Shown here piece by piece: positions 41,104 through 50,900 of a DNA stretch of 64,000 nt (positions within the stretch are counted from its first letter, which is position 1; every line of letters begins with the position of its first letter). The notes under the pieces are model-generated. The model saw only the letters and a list, made by a program, of their open reading frames with translations. It searched no databases and was not told the DNA's origin. The position numbers were made by a program, and so were the translations under genes. The stretch is from Vulcanibacillus modesticaldus (GTDB lineage Bacteria > Bacillota > Bacilli > Tepidibacillales > Tepidibacillaceae). Where the stretch lies: positions 1-64,000 of the forward strand of contig NZ_MIJF01000024.1 of NCBI RefSeq assembly GCF_001730235.1, given 5' to 3'.

Positions 41104-43521
41104 TTATTTCCTTAATTCAGCATGATACCTGTCCTGTAATGTATCAATAACTTTTTGATGCAGTTTCGTAACTTCTTCATCAGTCAATGTTCGTTCAATA
41201 CTTCGATATGTTAATGAAAAGGCAACACTTTTCTTTTCCATTCCTAATTGCTCACTTGTATATACATCAAAAACCGTTAAGGATTCTAATAATTTTTTAG
41301 CGCTTTCTTTAATTGTTTTTAACAGTTCTTTAATTTCCAAGTCCTTTGGAACAACTATAGCTATATCTCGTTGAATTGCTGGATACTTTGGTAATGGCTT
41401 ATATTCGATTTCAGCATTGGCTAACTCCATTAACCTACCTAAATCTAACTCAAAGACATAAGTTTCTTTCAAATCATACTCAGCTTCTAAATTTGGATGT
41501 AATTGTCCAAGATACCCTAGCAAATGTTCATCTTTATATATAGCTGCTGTTCTACCCGGATGATAACCCTTGATAGTTACGGATTGATATTCTACATCCT
41601 TTATTCCTAATTCCACAAATAAATTTTCAAGTATTCCTTTTACATAATAAAAATCAACTTTATCACTTATCGGCTGCCAATGTCTTGGTAAAGAACCAGT
41701 GATTAAACCAGCAACTGCCCATTTTTCCGTAGGGAGCTCTGTCAATTGATCATCCTTAGAAATAAATGTAGCTCCCATTTCATAGATATGAACATCATTA
41801 TTACGACGATTCACATTATATTGTGCTACTTCTAAAAGATTAGGAATTAATCCTGTTCGTAAGTATTGCCTTTCTTCACTCATTGGCATCGATAAGGATA
41901 TTTGTTTTACCTCTTTGTTAAGCCCTTGAATGATCTTTAATTGTTTTTGTCCCGTCAATGTATAAGTAATGACTTCATTTAATCCAGACGATTGTAAGAG
42001 ATTTTTAATACTACGACGAAGTTTTTGTCTTCTTGTCAATCCACCCTGCAGATAGGTTCCACTCGGTAAGGTAACAGGAATATTATCATAACCATATAGT
42101 CTAGCAATCTCTTCGATTAAATCTTCTTCTATCGTAATATCATTTCTTCTTGTTGGGACAAAAACTTTCAAGTTAGCTTGCTGTTTTTCGACATTAAATC
42201 TTAAACGTCTGAAAATATCGATCATCTCTGTTTCTTGTAAATTTGTTCCCAATACCCTATTAACTTTGTCAGGATTTAGGACTATAGTTCTTTCCTCACC
42301 ATCTTCAACTTTATATTCCGTAATATCTCCAACAATTTCTGCCCCAGCAATATCCTTTAATAACCAAGCTGCTCGATTTAGTGCAGCATAAATTCTGTTA
42401 GGATCTATACCCTTTTCAAATCGCAAACTAGCTTCTGAACGTAGTCCAAGCTTCCTTGAAGTTCTTCTAATTGAGGAACCTTTAAAAAAAGCTGACTCTA
42501 ATAAAATTTGAGTAGTTTCACCAGTAACCTCACTGTTAGCTCCACCCATTACGCCTGCTATTGCAATCGGTTTAACCCCATCAGTGATCAATAACATTTG
42601 ATCATCAAGTTCTCGTTCTTGATCATCAAGTGTTGTTATTTTCTCATTAGGATTTGCCATTCTCACTACAATCTCTGGTTGATCTAAGCGGTCTAAGTCA
42701 AAGGCATGTAAAGGTTGGCCATATTCCAACATTACAAAGTTTGTGATATCAACCACATTATTTATCGGTCTGATCCCCGCTGCAATCAAACGATTTTGTA
42801 GCCATTGAGGCGATTCAGCTATTTTTACATTTTTCACTATTCTTGCAGCATAATGGGTACATGCTTCAGGCGCCTCTATTTTTACATTTACAGGGTTATC
42901 ATCACTTATCTTAACACCCAATTCATCCTTTGGAAGTAAGACATCCCTATCCAAAATAGCAGCAACTTCGTAAGCAACACCTATCATACTTAGACAATCG
43001 GGGCGATTTGGAGTTAAATCCAATTCTAAAATATAATCATTTAGACCTAATACTGGTTTAATATCTTCTCCAACTACCGCTTCATTATCTAAAACTAAAA
43101 TCCCTTCTGTTTTCTCTTTAGGTAGCAATTTCTCATTTATACCTAACTCTTTGGCTGAACAAATCATTCCAAAGGATTCTACACCGCGTAATTTTGCTTT
43201 TTTAATCTTAAAACCTTCTGGTAATCTACCACCGATTTTTGCAACCGGAACCTTTTGTCCTTTATCTACATTTTTAGCTCCGCAGATAATTTGGAGTGGC
43301 TCCCCTTCACCTACATCTACCTTACAAAGACTTAATTTTTCCGCATTAGGATGTTTTTCCCTTTCTACAACATAACCAACGACAACATTTTCTACTTCAG
43401 CCCCAACTTCTTCTACAATATCGACTGCTACTCCACTTCTAGTTAACTTTTCAGCTAACTCATAAGGGGAAATATCATTTATATCAACATACTGAGATAA
43501 CCACTTATATGATACTTTCAT
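41104..43521 (-). CDS. pheT: Phenylalanyl-tRNA synthetase beta subunit
   Basis: This 805-residue beta subunit of the alpha2-beta2 enzyme has an N-terminal EMAP/tRNA-binding domain (residues 40-150), the B3/B4 editing module that removes mischarged Tyr, the DNA-binding-like B5 domain, a catalytic-like core (RRSIKNLLQSSGLNEVITYT) and a C-terminal FDX-ACB anticodon-binding domain (YPAIQRDIAIVV). Normal length. It lies 16 bases after pheS in one T-box-controlled operon. Confidence 0.97.
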   Translation of the reverse strand: MKVSYKWLSQYVDINDISPYELAEKLTRSGVAVDIVEEVGAEVENVVVGYVVEREKHPNAEKLSLCKVDVGEGEPLQIICGAKNVDKGQKVPVAKIGGRLPEGFKIKKAKLRGVESFGMICSAKELGINEKLLPKEKTEGILVLDNEAVVGEDIKPVLGLNDYILELDLTPNRPDCLSMIGVAYEVAAILDRDVLLPKDELGVKISDDNPVNVKIEAPEACTHYAARIVKNVKIAESPQWLQNRLIAAGIRPINNVVDITNFVMLEYGQPLHAFDLDRLDQPEIVVRMANPNEKITTLDDQERELDDQMLLITDGVKPIAIAGVMGGANSEVTGETTQILLESAFFKGSSIRRTSRKLGLRSEASLRFEKGIDPNRIYAALNRAAWLLKDIAGAEIVGDITEYKVEDGEERTIVLNPDKVNRVLGTNLQETEMIDIFRRLRFNVEKQQANLKVFVPTRRNDITIEEDLIEEIARLYGYDNIPVTLPSGTYLQGGLTRRQKLRRSIKNLLQSSGLNEVITYTLTGQKQLKIIQGLNKEVKQISLSMPMSEERQYLRTGLIPNLLEVAQYNVNRRNNDVHIYEMGATFISKDDQLTELPTEKWAVAGLITGSLPRHWQPISDKVDFYYVKGILENLFVELGIKDVEYQSVTIKGYHPGRTAAIYKDEHLLGYLGQLHPNLEAEYDLKETYVFELDLGRLMELANAEIEYKPLPKYPAIQRDIAIVVPKDLEIKELLKTIKESAKKLLESLTVFDVYTSEQLGMEKKSVAFSLTYRSIERTLTDEEVTKLHQKVIDTLQDRYHAELRK

Positions 43522-43537
43522 AAATTACAAACCTCCC

Positions 43538-44572
43538 TTACATCCTCTTGAATTGTTCTAAGAATCTTAGATCGTTTGTATAAAAATGTCTAATATCCTC
43601 AATACCATACTTTAACATCGCAATTCTCTCTACACCCATACCAAATGCGAAGCCAGTATATCGTTCTGGATCAAATCCTGACATTTCTAATACTCTAGGA
43701 TGAACCATACCTGCACCAAGAATCTCGATCCAGCCAGTATTCTTACATACTCTACAACCTTCACCGCCACACATCATACAGGACACGTCAACTTCAGCAC
43801 TTGGTTCAGTGAAAGGGAAGAAACTTGGACGCAAACGAATCTTAGCCTTTTCGCCGTACATCTTTTTAGCAAAGTTTAATAGTACACCCTTCAAGTCAGA
43901 CATGGTAATATGCTCATCGACCACTAAACCTTCAATTTGGGTAAACTGATGGGAATGAGTAGCATCATCGTCATCACGACGATAAACTTTCCCTGGACAA
44001 ATAATTTTTACTGGTCCTATACCATTTTTACTTTTCATTGTTCTTATCTGTACTGGAGAAGTATGGGTTCTCATCAAAACTTCCTCAGTAATATAAAAGG
44101 AGTCCTGCATATCTCTCGCTGGATGTTCTTTTGGAAGATTTAATGCTTCAAAATTATAATAATCTGATTCTACTTCTGGACCTTCAGCAATTTCAAATCC
44201 CATTCCGATAAAAATGTCTTCAATTTCTTCAATTACCCGTGTTAGAGGATGTCGATTACCCTTCAAAACCTTTTTACCTGGTAAAGTTACGTCAATAGTT
44301 TCTTGCTTCAATCTTTCCTCTAAGGCCTTTTGGGCAATAGTCTCTTCTTTCTCATTGATTAATTTCGCAATTTCTTCTCTTATTTCATTTGCCAACTTCC
44401 CAATCAATGGTCGTTCTTCTTTGCTTAAGCTCCCCATTCCCCTTAAAATTTCGGTAATGGGTCCTTTTTTACCAAGATATTTTACTTTTACTTGATTTAG
44501 TTCCTGCTTACTATTTGCTTGTTCAATTTCAGTAAGTGCCGTATCTTTTAACTGATGTAACTTATCTTTCAT
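43538..44572 (-). CDS. pheS: Phenylalanyl-tRNA synthetase alpha subunit
   Basis: This 344-residue catalytic subunit of class II has an N-terminal coiled coil (residues 1-85) that contacts tRNA, motif 2 ([22 protein letters not shown]), a Cys-rich insertion of the low-GC type ([18 protein letters not shown]) and motif 3 ([18 protein letters not shown]) with the catalytic Arg. It is the first gene of pheST. A T-box leader occupies the 330 bases upstream. Confidence 0.97.
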   Translation of the reverse strand: MKDKLHQLKDTALTEIEQANSKQELNQVKVKYLGKKGPITEILRGMGSLSKEERPLIGKLANEIREEIAKLINEKEETIAQKALEERLKQETIDVTLPGKKVLKGNRHPLTRVIEEIEDIFIGMGFEIAEGPEVESDYYNFEALNLPKEHPARDMQDSFYITEEVLMRTHTSPVQIRTMKSKNGIGPVKIICPGKVYRRDDDDATHSHQFTQIEGLVVDEHITMSDLKGVLLNFAKKMYGEKAKIRLRPSFFPFTEPSAEVDVSCMMCGGEGCRVCKNTGWIEILGAGMVHPRVLEMSGFDPERYTGFAFGMGVERIAMLKYGIEDIRHFYTNDLRFLEQFKRM

Positions 44573-44603
44573 TTTGATAACCCCCCAGCATATTCAAATA
44601 AAT

Positions 44604-44899
44604 AAAAAAACCTTTCATCCAAGGGACGAAAGGCCGTGGTACCACCCTAATTTATGAACACAAAGTCACAACTTATGTTCAACTCGTAACTTTAACGCCA
44701 AAAAATACGTGTTCTCCTACTTAAACTGTTCAGAGACCTGCTCCAGAGCGAACTTCAACAAGGCTCACCTTAGAGATGCTTCCAGTCCATGACATCTCCT
44801 CCCTTAAAGATAAGACACTTATCTACTCTTCTCTTTCATAGCATTTATGTAATATTATTTTGTAATTTATTAGTTTTACTGAATTTTATTTAACCTATG
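44604..44899 (-). promoter_or_regulatory. T-box riboswitch controlling pheST (tRNA-Phe)
   Basis: Read on the minus strand, the leader has stem I sequences (from AGAGTAGAT and GGGAGGAGATGTCATGGACT), a UUC triplet at 44750-44752 in the specifier region (GAAGTTCGC), the conserved T-box AGGGTGGTACCACG (44635-44648) and a terminator CCTTTCGTCC/GGATGAAAGG with T7 (44604-44633). Uncharged tRNA-Phe is expected to stabilise the antiterminator and allow transcription. The specifier assignment was made by eye. Confidence 0.93.
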
Positions 44900-44905
44900 T
44901 TTATC

Positions 44906-44934
44906 ATTATAACGATGTGATAATTTAACTTCAA
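44906..44934 (-). promoter_or_regulatory. Promoter of the pheST T-box transcript
   Basis: On the minus strand TTGAAG (44929-44934) and TATAAT (44906-44911) are 17 bases apart, just upstream of the T-box stem I sequences. Confidence 0.7.
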
Positions 44935-44961
44935 GTCTAGTTATGTGGATTTTTTAGCTGA

Positions 44962-45753
44962 CTACGATAGTATAGTCTGTCTAACACGTTCAAATAAGAC
45001 GATAGATGTTGCCATAGCGACATTTAATGACTCTGCCTGTCCTACTATAGGTATTTTAACCATCTGATCAACTTGTTCTTGCCTTTCCTTTGATAACCCT
45101 TTAGATTCGTTTCCAACTAAAATTGCAATTTTTTCAGAAAAATCTATCTTAAAGTAATCATGTTTAGCATACGGGCTAGTACCAACGATTTTAACATTTT
45201 TCTGTTTTAACCCTGCAATGATTTCATCTAAATCAGCCGATAGTATTGGTAAATGAAAAACAGAGCCCATTGCTGAACGAATTACTTTGGGATTATACAG
45301 TTCAACTGTACCATTTCCTAGAACAATAGCGTCTACTCCAGCAGCATCAGCACTTCTGATAATTGTACCTAAATTGCCAGGATCCTGAATTTTATCAAGT
45401 AGCAAAATAAAATTATTATTTTCAGTTAATAATTTTTTAGCTGTCAATTCCTGTTTTTTAATAATAGCCATGATCCCTTGTGGGGTTTCTGTTTCGGATA
45501 ATTTTTCAAACACAGGTTTTGAAACGGTAAAAAATTTCTTTTTATCGCTAGAATATAATTCTAAAAATTCTTCTGGCAAACCCTTTGAGTGATCAACGAT
45601 TATCGTTTCAATCTTTTGGCCAAAACGGATTGCTTCTTTAATTAATTTAATGCCTTCGATGATATATTGACCTGATTTATCTCTACCCTTTTTATTCAGT
45701 AATTTATACCATTGTTTTACCTTTGGGTTATTGATCGATTCGATTATTTCCAT
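44962..45753 (-). CDS. SpoU/TrmH-family RNA 2'-O-methyltransferase (YsgA-like)
   Basis: The 263-residue product has an N-terminal L30e-like substrate domain (IESINNPKVKQWYKLLNKKG) and a knotted SPOUT domain with the three SpoU motifs: DKIQDPGNLGTIIRSADAAG, ILVGNESKGLS and IPIVGQAESLNVAMATSIVL. It methylates rRNA or tRNA ribose using S-adenosylmethionine. The start MEIIESI (ATG 45753) aligns with YsgA; a start at 45771 would overlap the upstream stop. B. subtilis has the same neighbours (sspI, pheS). Confidence 0.9.
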   Translation of the reverse strand: MEIIESINNPKVKQWYKLLNKKGRDKSGQYIIEGIKLIKEAIRFGQKIETIIVDHSKGLPEEFLELYSSDKKKFFTVSKPVFEKLSETETPQGIMAIIKKQELTAKKLLTENNNFILLLDKIQDPGNLGTIIRSADAAGVDAIVLGNGTVELYNPKVIRSAMGSVFHLPILSADLDEIIAGLKQKNVKIVGTSPYAKHDYFKIDFSEKIAILVGNESKGLSKERQEQVDQMVKIPIVGQAESLNVAMATSIVLFERVRQTILS

Positions 45754-45760
45754 AAAAACA

Positions 45761-46426
45761 TCACTTTCCATTCATGACGAACTCTTCAAATCTTCTTAAA
45801 TCATTTTTATGCCCAATAACAACCATGATATCTCCTTCATGTATTTTATCATTAGCACTTGGGGCTACATTAATATAATCATTATTTTTTAACGCCATAA
45901 TACTACAACCAAATCTTGCACGAATATTTAACTCGAGTAATGTTTTCTCAGCCATTTTCTCACTTGAGATTATTTCAACAATACTATATTCATCTGATAG
46001 TTCGATGTAGTCCAAAATATTTGGAGTAACCAGTAGATGTGCTACCCTAATACCCATATCCCTTTCAGGGAATACAACTTTTGATGCCCCTATCTTATAT
46101 AAAACCTTAGCATGTAACTGATTTTGTGCTTTAACAACAATCGTTTCTACTCCCATTTCTTTTAAAATCAAGGTTGTTAAAATACTTGCTTGGATATCTT
46201 GACCTATGGCAACAACAACGACATCAAAATTACGAATTCCCAAGGACTTTAAAGCAACTTCATCTGTCGAATCAGCCTGAACAGCATGAGTTACATTGTT
46301 TAAGTTTTCCTGTATTTTTTCCTCGTCTACATCTATAGCCATCACTTCGTGATCTAAGTCATATAAAGCCTTTGCAATACTTGACCCAAAACGACCTAAA
46401 CCGATAACGGCAAACTGTTTACTCAT
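45761..46426 (-). CDS. KtrA/TrkA-type potassium channel regulatory subunit
   Basis: A 221-residue cytosolic RCK protein with an N-terminal Rossmann domain (VIGLGRFGSS, acidic end of strand 2 in AIDVDEEK) and a C-terminal RCK_C domain (MAEKTLLELNIRARFGCSIM). It gates a KtrB/TrkH-type K+ transporter in response to ATP, ADP or c-di-AMP. No membrane partner is in the window, as is usual for ktrC-like genes. Its stop lies only a few bases before the SpoU methylase start. Confidence 0.88.
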   Translation of the reverse strand: MSKQFAVIGLGRFGSSIAKALYDLDHEVMAIDVDEEKIQENLNNVTHAVQADSTDEVALKSLGIRNFDVVVVAIGQDIQASILTTLILKEMGVETIVVKAQNQLHAKVLYKIGASKVVFPERDMGIRVAHLLVTPNILDYIELSDEYSIVEIISSEKMAEKTLLELNIRARFGCSIMALKNNDYINVAPSANDKIHEGDIMVVIGHKNDLRRFEEFVMNGK

Positions 46427-46553
46427 AGTCTTCTCCCTTCAAGTAACAAGATTCAATTTTAAATTTCATTATAGCATATCCTATAATTATAAACTAATTT
46501 TTATAAAAAAAATGGATATACTACTAAAAAAGTAGATAAGGGAGGTCCTATTA

Positions 46554-46757
46554 TTGAATCTCGATCTAAGACAAGCTATTCTTAACAATATTAAAAATAA
46601 GTCTGAAGAGCAATTGATGGATATGGTTAAAACAGCCATTGAAGATCACGATGAAAAGACTTTACCAGGGTTGGGGGTAATCTTTGAAGTTATTTGGCAA
46701 AACACCGACGAACAAATCAAAGAATCAATGATCGAAACATTAAGCAAAAATTTATAA
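46554..46757 (+). CDS. sspI: Small acid-soluble spore protein SspI
   Basis: This 67-residue minor SASP shows the SspI signature (MNLDLRQAILNNIKNKSEEQ, then LPGLGVIFEVIWQNT). It starts with TTG, 5 bases after GGGAGGTCC. It is made in the forespore, normally under sigma-G; ATATACTA upstream of the start resembles a sigma-G -10, but no clear -35 was seen. It is divergent from the KtrA-like gene and has a terminator downstream. Confidence 0.93.
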   Translation: MNLDLRQAILNNIKNKSEEQLMDMVKTAIEDHDEKTLPGLGVIFEVIWQNTDEQIKESMIETLSKNL

Positions 46758-46766
46758 TTTATAACC

Positions 46767-46798
46767 AAAAAGTGATGCCAATAATGACATCACTTTTT
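46767..46798. terminator. Bidirectional terminator between sspI and the M42 peptidase gene
   Basis: AAAAAGTGATG pairs perfectly with CATCACTTTTT around a ten-base loop, giving T-runs on both strands, between convergent genes. Confidence 0.88.
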
Positions 46799-46799
46799 C

Positions 46800-47873
46800 T
46801 TAACGATTTTTTATTTCTTGAACTGTTTTTTCATCTAATCGCTTGATAACTTTTACTAAAAGATCAATGGCATTTTCAAAGTCATCACGATGTAAAATAC
46901 CTGCATGACTGTGGATATATCGAGTTGGAACGCCAATAACTAAAGAAGGTACTCCCTTACCATACAAATGAAAACGTCCTGCGTCTGTTCCGCCACCTGC
47001 AAGGCTTTCGTATTGGAAAGGAATGTTCTCCTCTTCAGCAATTTCCACTACAAAATCTCTTAATCCAGTATGTGGAACCATAGTAGCATCAAATAAAGTT
47101 ATTTGTGGTCCCTTTCCTAATTTGCTATCAGTTTCATCAGGAGTAATTCCCGGTGTATCCCCAGCAAGACCCACATCAATAGCGAAGGCAACATCCGGTT
47201 GGATCGTATTTACTGTTGTTTGGGCACCACGGATTCCAACCTCTTCTTGAACTGTACCTACTCCATATACAATATTATCATGTTGTTCACTTTGAAGACG
47301 TTTTAAAACCTCTATAGTGATTGCACAACCAATTCGATTATCCCATGCCTTAGCCATCAACATCTTAGGATTTTTTAAGACAGTAAAAGGTGACACCGGA
47401 ATGATTGGATCGCCCGGACGAACTCCAAACTCCATTGCTTCTTCTTTATCTTTAGCACCGATATCAATGAACATATCCTTTTTCTCAACAGGTTTTTTCC
47501 TTGCTTCGGGTGGTAAAATATGTGGAGGTTTGGATCCGATAATTCCCGTAATCTCCCCTTTACGTGTATGTATAACTACCCTTTGAGCTAACATTACTTG
47601 CTCCCACCAACCACCTAAAGGTTGGAATTTAATATATCCATCTTCAGTAATACGTTTGACCATAAATCCAACTTCATCTAAATGTCCTGCCAATAGAATC
47701 TTCGGACCGTTGTTTCCCCTTTTAGCAATTAAGCTTCCTAAATTATCGGTGTATACTTCATCAGCATAAGGTTTAATGTATTTTCTCATTACTTCCCGTG
47801 CAGGCCCCTCATTACCAGGTACACCTGGTGCTTCAGTTAATTCTTTCAACATCTTTAATGTTAAGTCTTCCAT
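46800..47873 (-). CDS. M42-family metallo-aminopeptidase (YsdC-like)
   Basis: This 357-residue tetrahedral (TET-like) peptidase has the metal-site motifs [29 protein letters not shown] with catalytic Glu and [10 protein letters not shown], plus GTDAGRFH and the final HSHAGI. The family removes N-terminal residues from peptides; some relatives were once called endoglucanases. AAAGGAGGT lies 6 bases before ATG 47873, which is preferred over the frame start at 47909. Normal length. Confidence 0.92.
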   Translation of the reverse strand: MEDLTLKMLKELTEAPGVPGNEGPAREVMRKYIKPYADEVYTDNLGSLIAKRGNNGPKILLAGHLDEVGFMVKRITEDGYIKFQPLGGWWEQVMLAQRVVIHTRKGEITGIIGSKPPHILPPEARKKPVEKKDMFIDIGAKDKEEAMEFGVRPGDPIIPVSPFTVLKNPKMLMAKAWDNRIGCAITIEVLKRLQSEQHDNIVYGVGTVQEEVGIRGAQTTVNTIQPDVAFAIDVGLAGDTPGITPDETDSKLGKGPQITLFDATMVPHTGLRDFVVEIAEEENIPFQYESLAGGGTDAGRFHLYGKGVPSLVIGVPTRYIHSHAGILHRDDFENAIDLLVKVIKRLDEKTVQEIKNR

Positions 47874-47984
47874 TTTTTTACCTCCTTTAGTGGGAAATAC
47901 CACATACAACCAATAATATTATTGTACAGAAAACATTGAATTATTACAAACCTTATTAAAACCATATAATTGTTAAGATGCAAT

Positions 47985-48007
47985 AAAAAGACGCCTCAGC
48001 GTCTTTT
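47985..48007. terminator. Terminator of nhaA
   Basis: AAAAGACGC/GCGTCTTTT with a CTCA loop, 25 bases after the nhaA stop. The A/T ends provide a U-tract in either direction. Confidence 0.82.
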
Positions 48008-48031
48008 CATCATGTCTTTTTATGGTAAAGA

Positions 48032-49180
48032 TTATTTAATCTTTTGAACCCTTAAAATTCTACCAAGAATTAATGCTATAACTGCCACTGCTGCACTAAA
48101 TAGTGCTCCCATTTTTGCAGCACCTTGAATTGTAAAGTCTGTAAATGCTGCTCCAGCAACAAATAGTGCTACAGTTAGTCCTAAACCAGCTATCACACCT
48201 GCTAATATTAATTCTTTTTTACCCATACCGTTTGGCAGTGGAAAGCCAAGCTTTTCGGCAAGAAATCCCATTGAAAAGATTCCTAATGTCTTCCCTAGTA
48301 ATAAAGAGATAAAGACTATCCAAGTTAGGACTCCTACTTCTGAAAACTCAACTCCAGCATTAGCTAATCCGAACATGAACAGACCGAAATCAACGAATAT
48401 TTTCCACTCATGCTCAAATCGTGAAAGAGTTGAATGATCTTCCGACTCCTCAAATAAATGGGCAGTTTCCTTCTTAGCATGAGGTAAAAATGGGATAATA
48501 AATACCAGTGCTAAGGAAGGATGTAAATGTGCATTATGTAAACCAAGCCAGCTTAAAGTTCCTCCAAATATGAGGTACGGCCAATAACTTTTAACTCCAG
48601 CCTTCCTCATAATAAATGCAACTATTACACCCGCCAATGTAAGTAGCAACCACATCGGTTCAACAGGACTAAGAGGATCAGGGTAAAATAATGCAATAAT
48701 GATCAAGCCAATGGCATCGTCTGCAATCGCCAATAATAGTAAAAATGATACTGCAGGATGCTTTTCACCAAAAACAAACCTCGCTACTAGCCAAGCTAAT
48801 GCTATATCGGTTGCAGTAGGAATCCCCCAGCCATTTGCATATTCCGGACTACCAATTGTTTGATTTAATAAGACAAAGATAAATACTGGACCTAAAACCC
48901 CTCCTAATGTAGCTAAAAGAGGATTTATAGCCGTTTTAAGAGGATTCAAATCTCCCCCAGGTAACAAACTCTGGGTGATTTCTACAGCTGCAATAGCGAA
49001 AAAGAAAACCATGAAAATATCATTAACAAAGAAATGAAAATTGAATCCCTCGAACAACTCTTTTTCTTCGATAAAATATATGTACCCCTCTGGATCCAAA
49101 TTTGCCCAAATTAGTGCTACGACTACTCCAGCAATCAGTGGTATTGAAAATTCACGCAACAAGTTTAATCTTTTTCTCAT
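48032..49180 (-). CDS. nhaA: NhaA-family Na+/H+ antiporter
   Basis: This 382-residue protein has about 12 membrane helices. The ion-binding Asp pair is visible in LLAIADDAIGLI. Other family patterns are TPTATDIALA-like GIPTATDIALAWLV and the conserved unwound-helix region MFGLANAGVEF. It exports Na+ in exchange for protons at the cytoplasmic membrane. NhaA is uncommon in Bacillus itself. It is transcribed alone, with its own terminator. Confidence 0.92.
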   Translation of the reverse strand: MRKRLNLLREFSIPLIAGVVVALIWANLDPEGYIYFIEEKELFEGFNFHFFVNDIFMVFFFAIAAVEITQSLLPGGDLNPLKTAINPLLATLGGVLGPVFIFVLLNQTIGSPEYANGWGIPTATDIALAWLVARFVFGEKHPAVSFLLLLAIADDAIGLIIIALFYPDPLSPVEPMWLLLTLAGVIVAFIMRKAGVKSYWPYLIFGGTLSWLGLHNAHLHPSLALVFIIPFLPHAKKETAHLFEESEDHSTLSRFEHEWKIFVDFGLFMFGLANAGVEFSEVGVLTWIVFISLLLGKTLGIFSMGFLAEKLGFPLPNGMGKKELILAGVIAGLGLTVALFVAGAAFTDFTIQGAAKMGALFSAAVAVIALILGRILRVQKIK

Positions 49181-49338
49181 TCCCGTTCCCCCATCTTAGA
49201 GAAATTCTTGCAAAGACATTTAGATAATTGATACTCATCGCCTTTACTATACAAAAACATTCTAACTTAGTTAAATAAACTATGTCAATTTTTAATTCCA
49301 TTTATTATTGTTAGTAATTTTTTGCCCTTTATTAAAAA

Positions 49339-49367
49339 AAAGCCATTCAAATTTAATGGCCTTTTTT
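49339..49367 (-). terminator. Terminator overlapping the end of the Mur ligase-like gene
   Basis: On the minus strand AAAGGCCATT pairs with AATGGCTTTT, followed by a T-run. The stop codon (49353-49355) lies in the loop, so the terminator includes the last codons. Confidence 0.85.
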
Positions 49368-50549
49368 ATATTCAAGTAAAGCTCTGACCACTCGATTTAA
49401 ATGGATACCGTGGGAAGCTTTAAATAAAATAGTAGTATTAGGTTTTATATTTTTGATTAAATAATTTGCTAGCTTATCATGACTAAGAAAATTTTTAACC
49501 CTTTCTTTAGGAAAACCAGCTTCAATTGCTCCTTGACCTATTATGGCGCCACCTTTACCGAAGGTGTATAGATAATCTATTTGTTTCTCAGCTAAATATT
49601 TCCCCACATCTCGATGGCCTTTAATCTGGTATTTTCCCATTTCCAACATCGTTCCTAATACAGCTATTTTTCTTCCTTTTCCAATATAACTCATAACGTC
49701 TAGGGCAGCCTTTACCGCATTAGGATTAGCACTAAAAGTGTCATCAATGATTATTATACTTTTACCAAGTCTATATACCGTTAACCTTCTCCTAGGTTTC
49801 CTATATTTTCTTAATCCATCTTGAATATCTTTAGGATTAAAGCCTAGATAATGAGCAACTCCTATCGCAAACAATGCATTATAAATATTATGTTTTCCAT
49901 ATATCGGTATAAAAAACTTATGTTTTTCTTCATTTAACTTCATGGTAAATTCCATTCCACCATTAACAAATCTCACATCACTAGCCTTATAATTTGCTTG
50001 ATTTATTTGACCCACTGTAAAGATCTTACCTTTGAAGTTTTTGATGTCCAAAAGCTTCGAATTTTTGTCATCAACATTTAAAAACAAAACCCCATTGGGT
50101 TTCATATAACGAATGAGGTCTGACTTAGTATTTGCGATGCCAATAATACTACCCCCGAAATTCCCTATATGTGCGGTACCTACATTAGTTATAATACCGA
50201 TATTTGGTTGAATTGTTTTGCAACTTCTTCTAATTTCACCGTGTCTTGACATCCCATATTCTAATATCACAGCTTTATGAAAAGGTTTAATACGACTAGC
50301 GTATTTGGCAATATGTCTAGGTGCATTAGCATTACCATAACTTTTAAAAATTTTCCAACGCGTACTTAAAATAGATGCTAACATTTCTTTCGTTGTAGTC
50401 TTCCCAGCACTCCCCACCACTGCAATAACAGGCTTTTTAAATTTAAGAGGACCAGTCAAAATTCTTTCCCCTTTCTTTGAAGGATATGCTAATAAATCTG
50501 ATAATTCATGTTTTATTTTATGTAGGGTATAAATGACGTGATTGGGCAT
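49353..50549 (-). CDS. MurF-like Mur ligase lacking the N-terminal substrate domain
   Basis: The 398-residue protein has the Mur ligase central domain with P-loop AVVGSAGKTTTKEM (residues about 43-56), the NVGTAHIGNFGG metal/carbamate region and a C-terminal ligase domain (IIIIDDTFSANPNAVKAALD, VLGTMLEMG) with MurF character. MurF enzymes are near 450 residues and begin with a UDP-MurNAc-binding domain, but here only about 40 residues precede the P-loop. It may ligate a different acceptor or act as a paralogue of true MurF. It is 62 bases after the chorismate mutase gene on the same strand. Confidence 0.8.
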   Translation of the reverse strand: MPNHVIYTLHKIKHELSDLLAYPSKKGERILTGPLKFKKPVIAVVGSAGKTTTKEMLASILSTRWKIFKSYGNANAPRHIAKYASRIKPFHKAVILEYGMSRHGEIRRSCKTIQPNIGIITNVGTAHIGNFGGSIIGIANTKSDLIRYMKPNGVLFLNVDDKNSKLLDIKNFKGKIFTVGQINQANYKASDVRFVNGGMEFTMKLNEEKHKFFIPIYGKHNIYNALFAIGVAHYLGFNPKDIQDGLRKYRKPRRRLTVYRLGKSIIIIDDTFSANPNAVKAALDVMSYIGKGRKIAVLGTMLEMGKYQIKGHRDVGKYLAEKQIDYLYTFGKGGAIIGQGAIEAGFPKERVKNFLSHDKLANYLIKNIKPNTTILFKASHGIHLNRVVRALLEYKKGH

Positions 50550-50611
50550 ATGTCCGATGATAATCGTAGTAACAGCCTATTTTCGCATAAAAAGGTGAGA
50601 AATGAATTTTA

Positions 50612-50896
50612 CTAACTATCTGTATCGGTATTTAACTGTTTATCCTGAATTTTTTTACTGATTGATAAAATAGTATTAAATAATTCCTCTACATAATTGC
50701 TGTATTCTTTATTTTTCAATCGAGAAATATTTTTTAGAATAACCTCCTTTTCCCTATTCTCATTCAATATAGGTTCATTGTTCTCTGCTTTATATTCAGC
50801 TATTTTAAGTACTTTTTCTATTCTCTTCTCAAATATTTCCACCATATCTTGATCTAATTTATCTATTTCGTCCCTCAATATTTTTAACCCATTCAT
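50612..50896 (-). CDS. aroQ: Chorismate mutase (AroQ type)
   Basis: The 94-residue all-helical protein matches the AroQ fold: LRDEIDKLDQDMVEIFEKRI, VLKIAEYKAENNEPILNENR and the C-terminal helix VEELFNTILSISKKIQ. Candidate catalytic residues are the N-terminal Arg (R8), K38-type Lys in AEYKAEN and the Arg of ENREK. It converts chorismate to prephenate for Phe and Tyr. It starts 4 bases after the tyrA stop in the attenuator-controlled aromatic operon. Confidence 0.88.
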   Translation of the reverse strand: MNGLKILRDEIDKLDQDMVEIFEKRIEKVLKIAEYKAENNEPILNENREKEVILKNISRLKNKEYSNYVEELFNTILSISKKIQDKQLNTDTDS

Positions 50897-50900
50897 AGTA

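Noticed and set aside
44573-44961. Unassigned RNA gene upstream of pheS
   Set aside because: The conserved AGGGTGGTACCACG box and the terminator make it a T-box leader.
46500-46553. Sigma-G promoter for sspI
   Set aside because: ATATACTA resembles a -10 element, but no matching -35 box was found at 17-18 bases, so no feature was entered.
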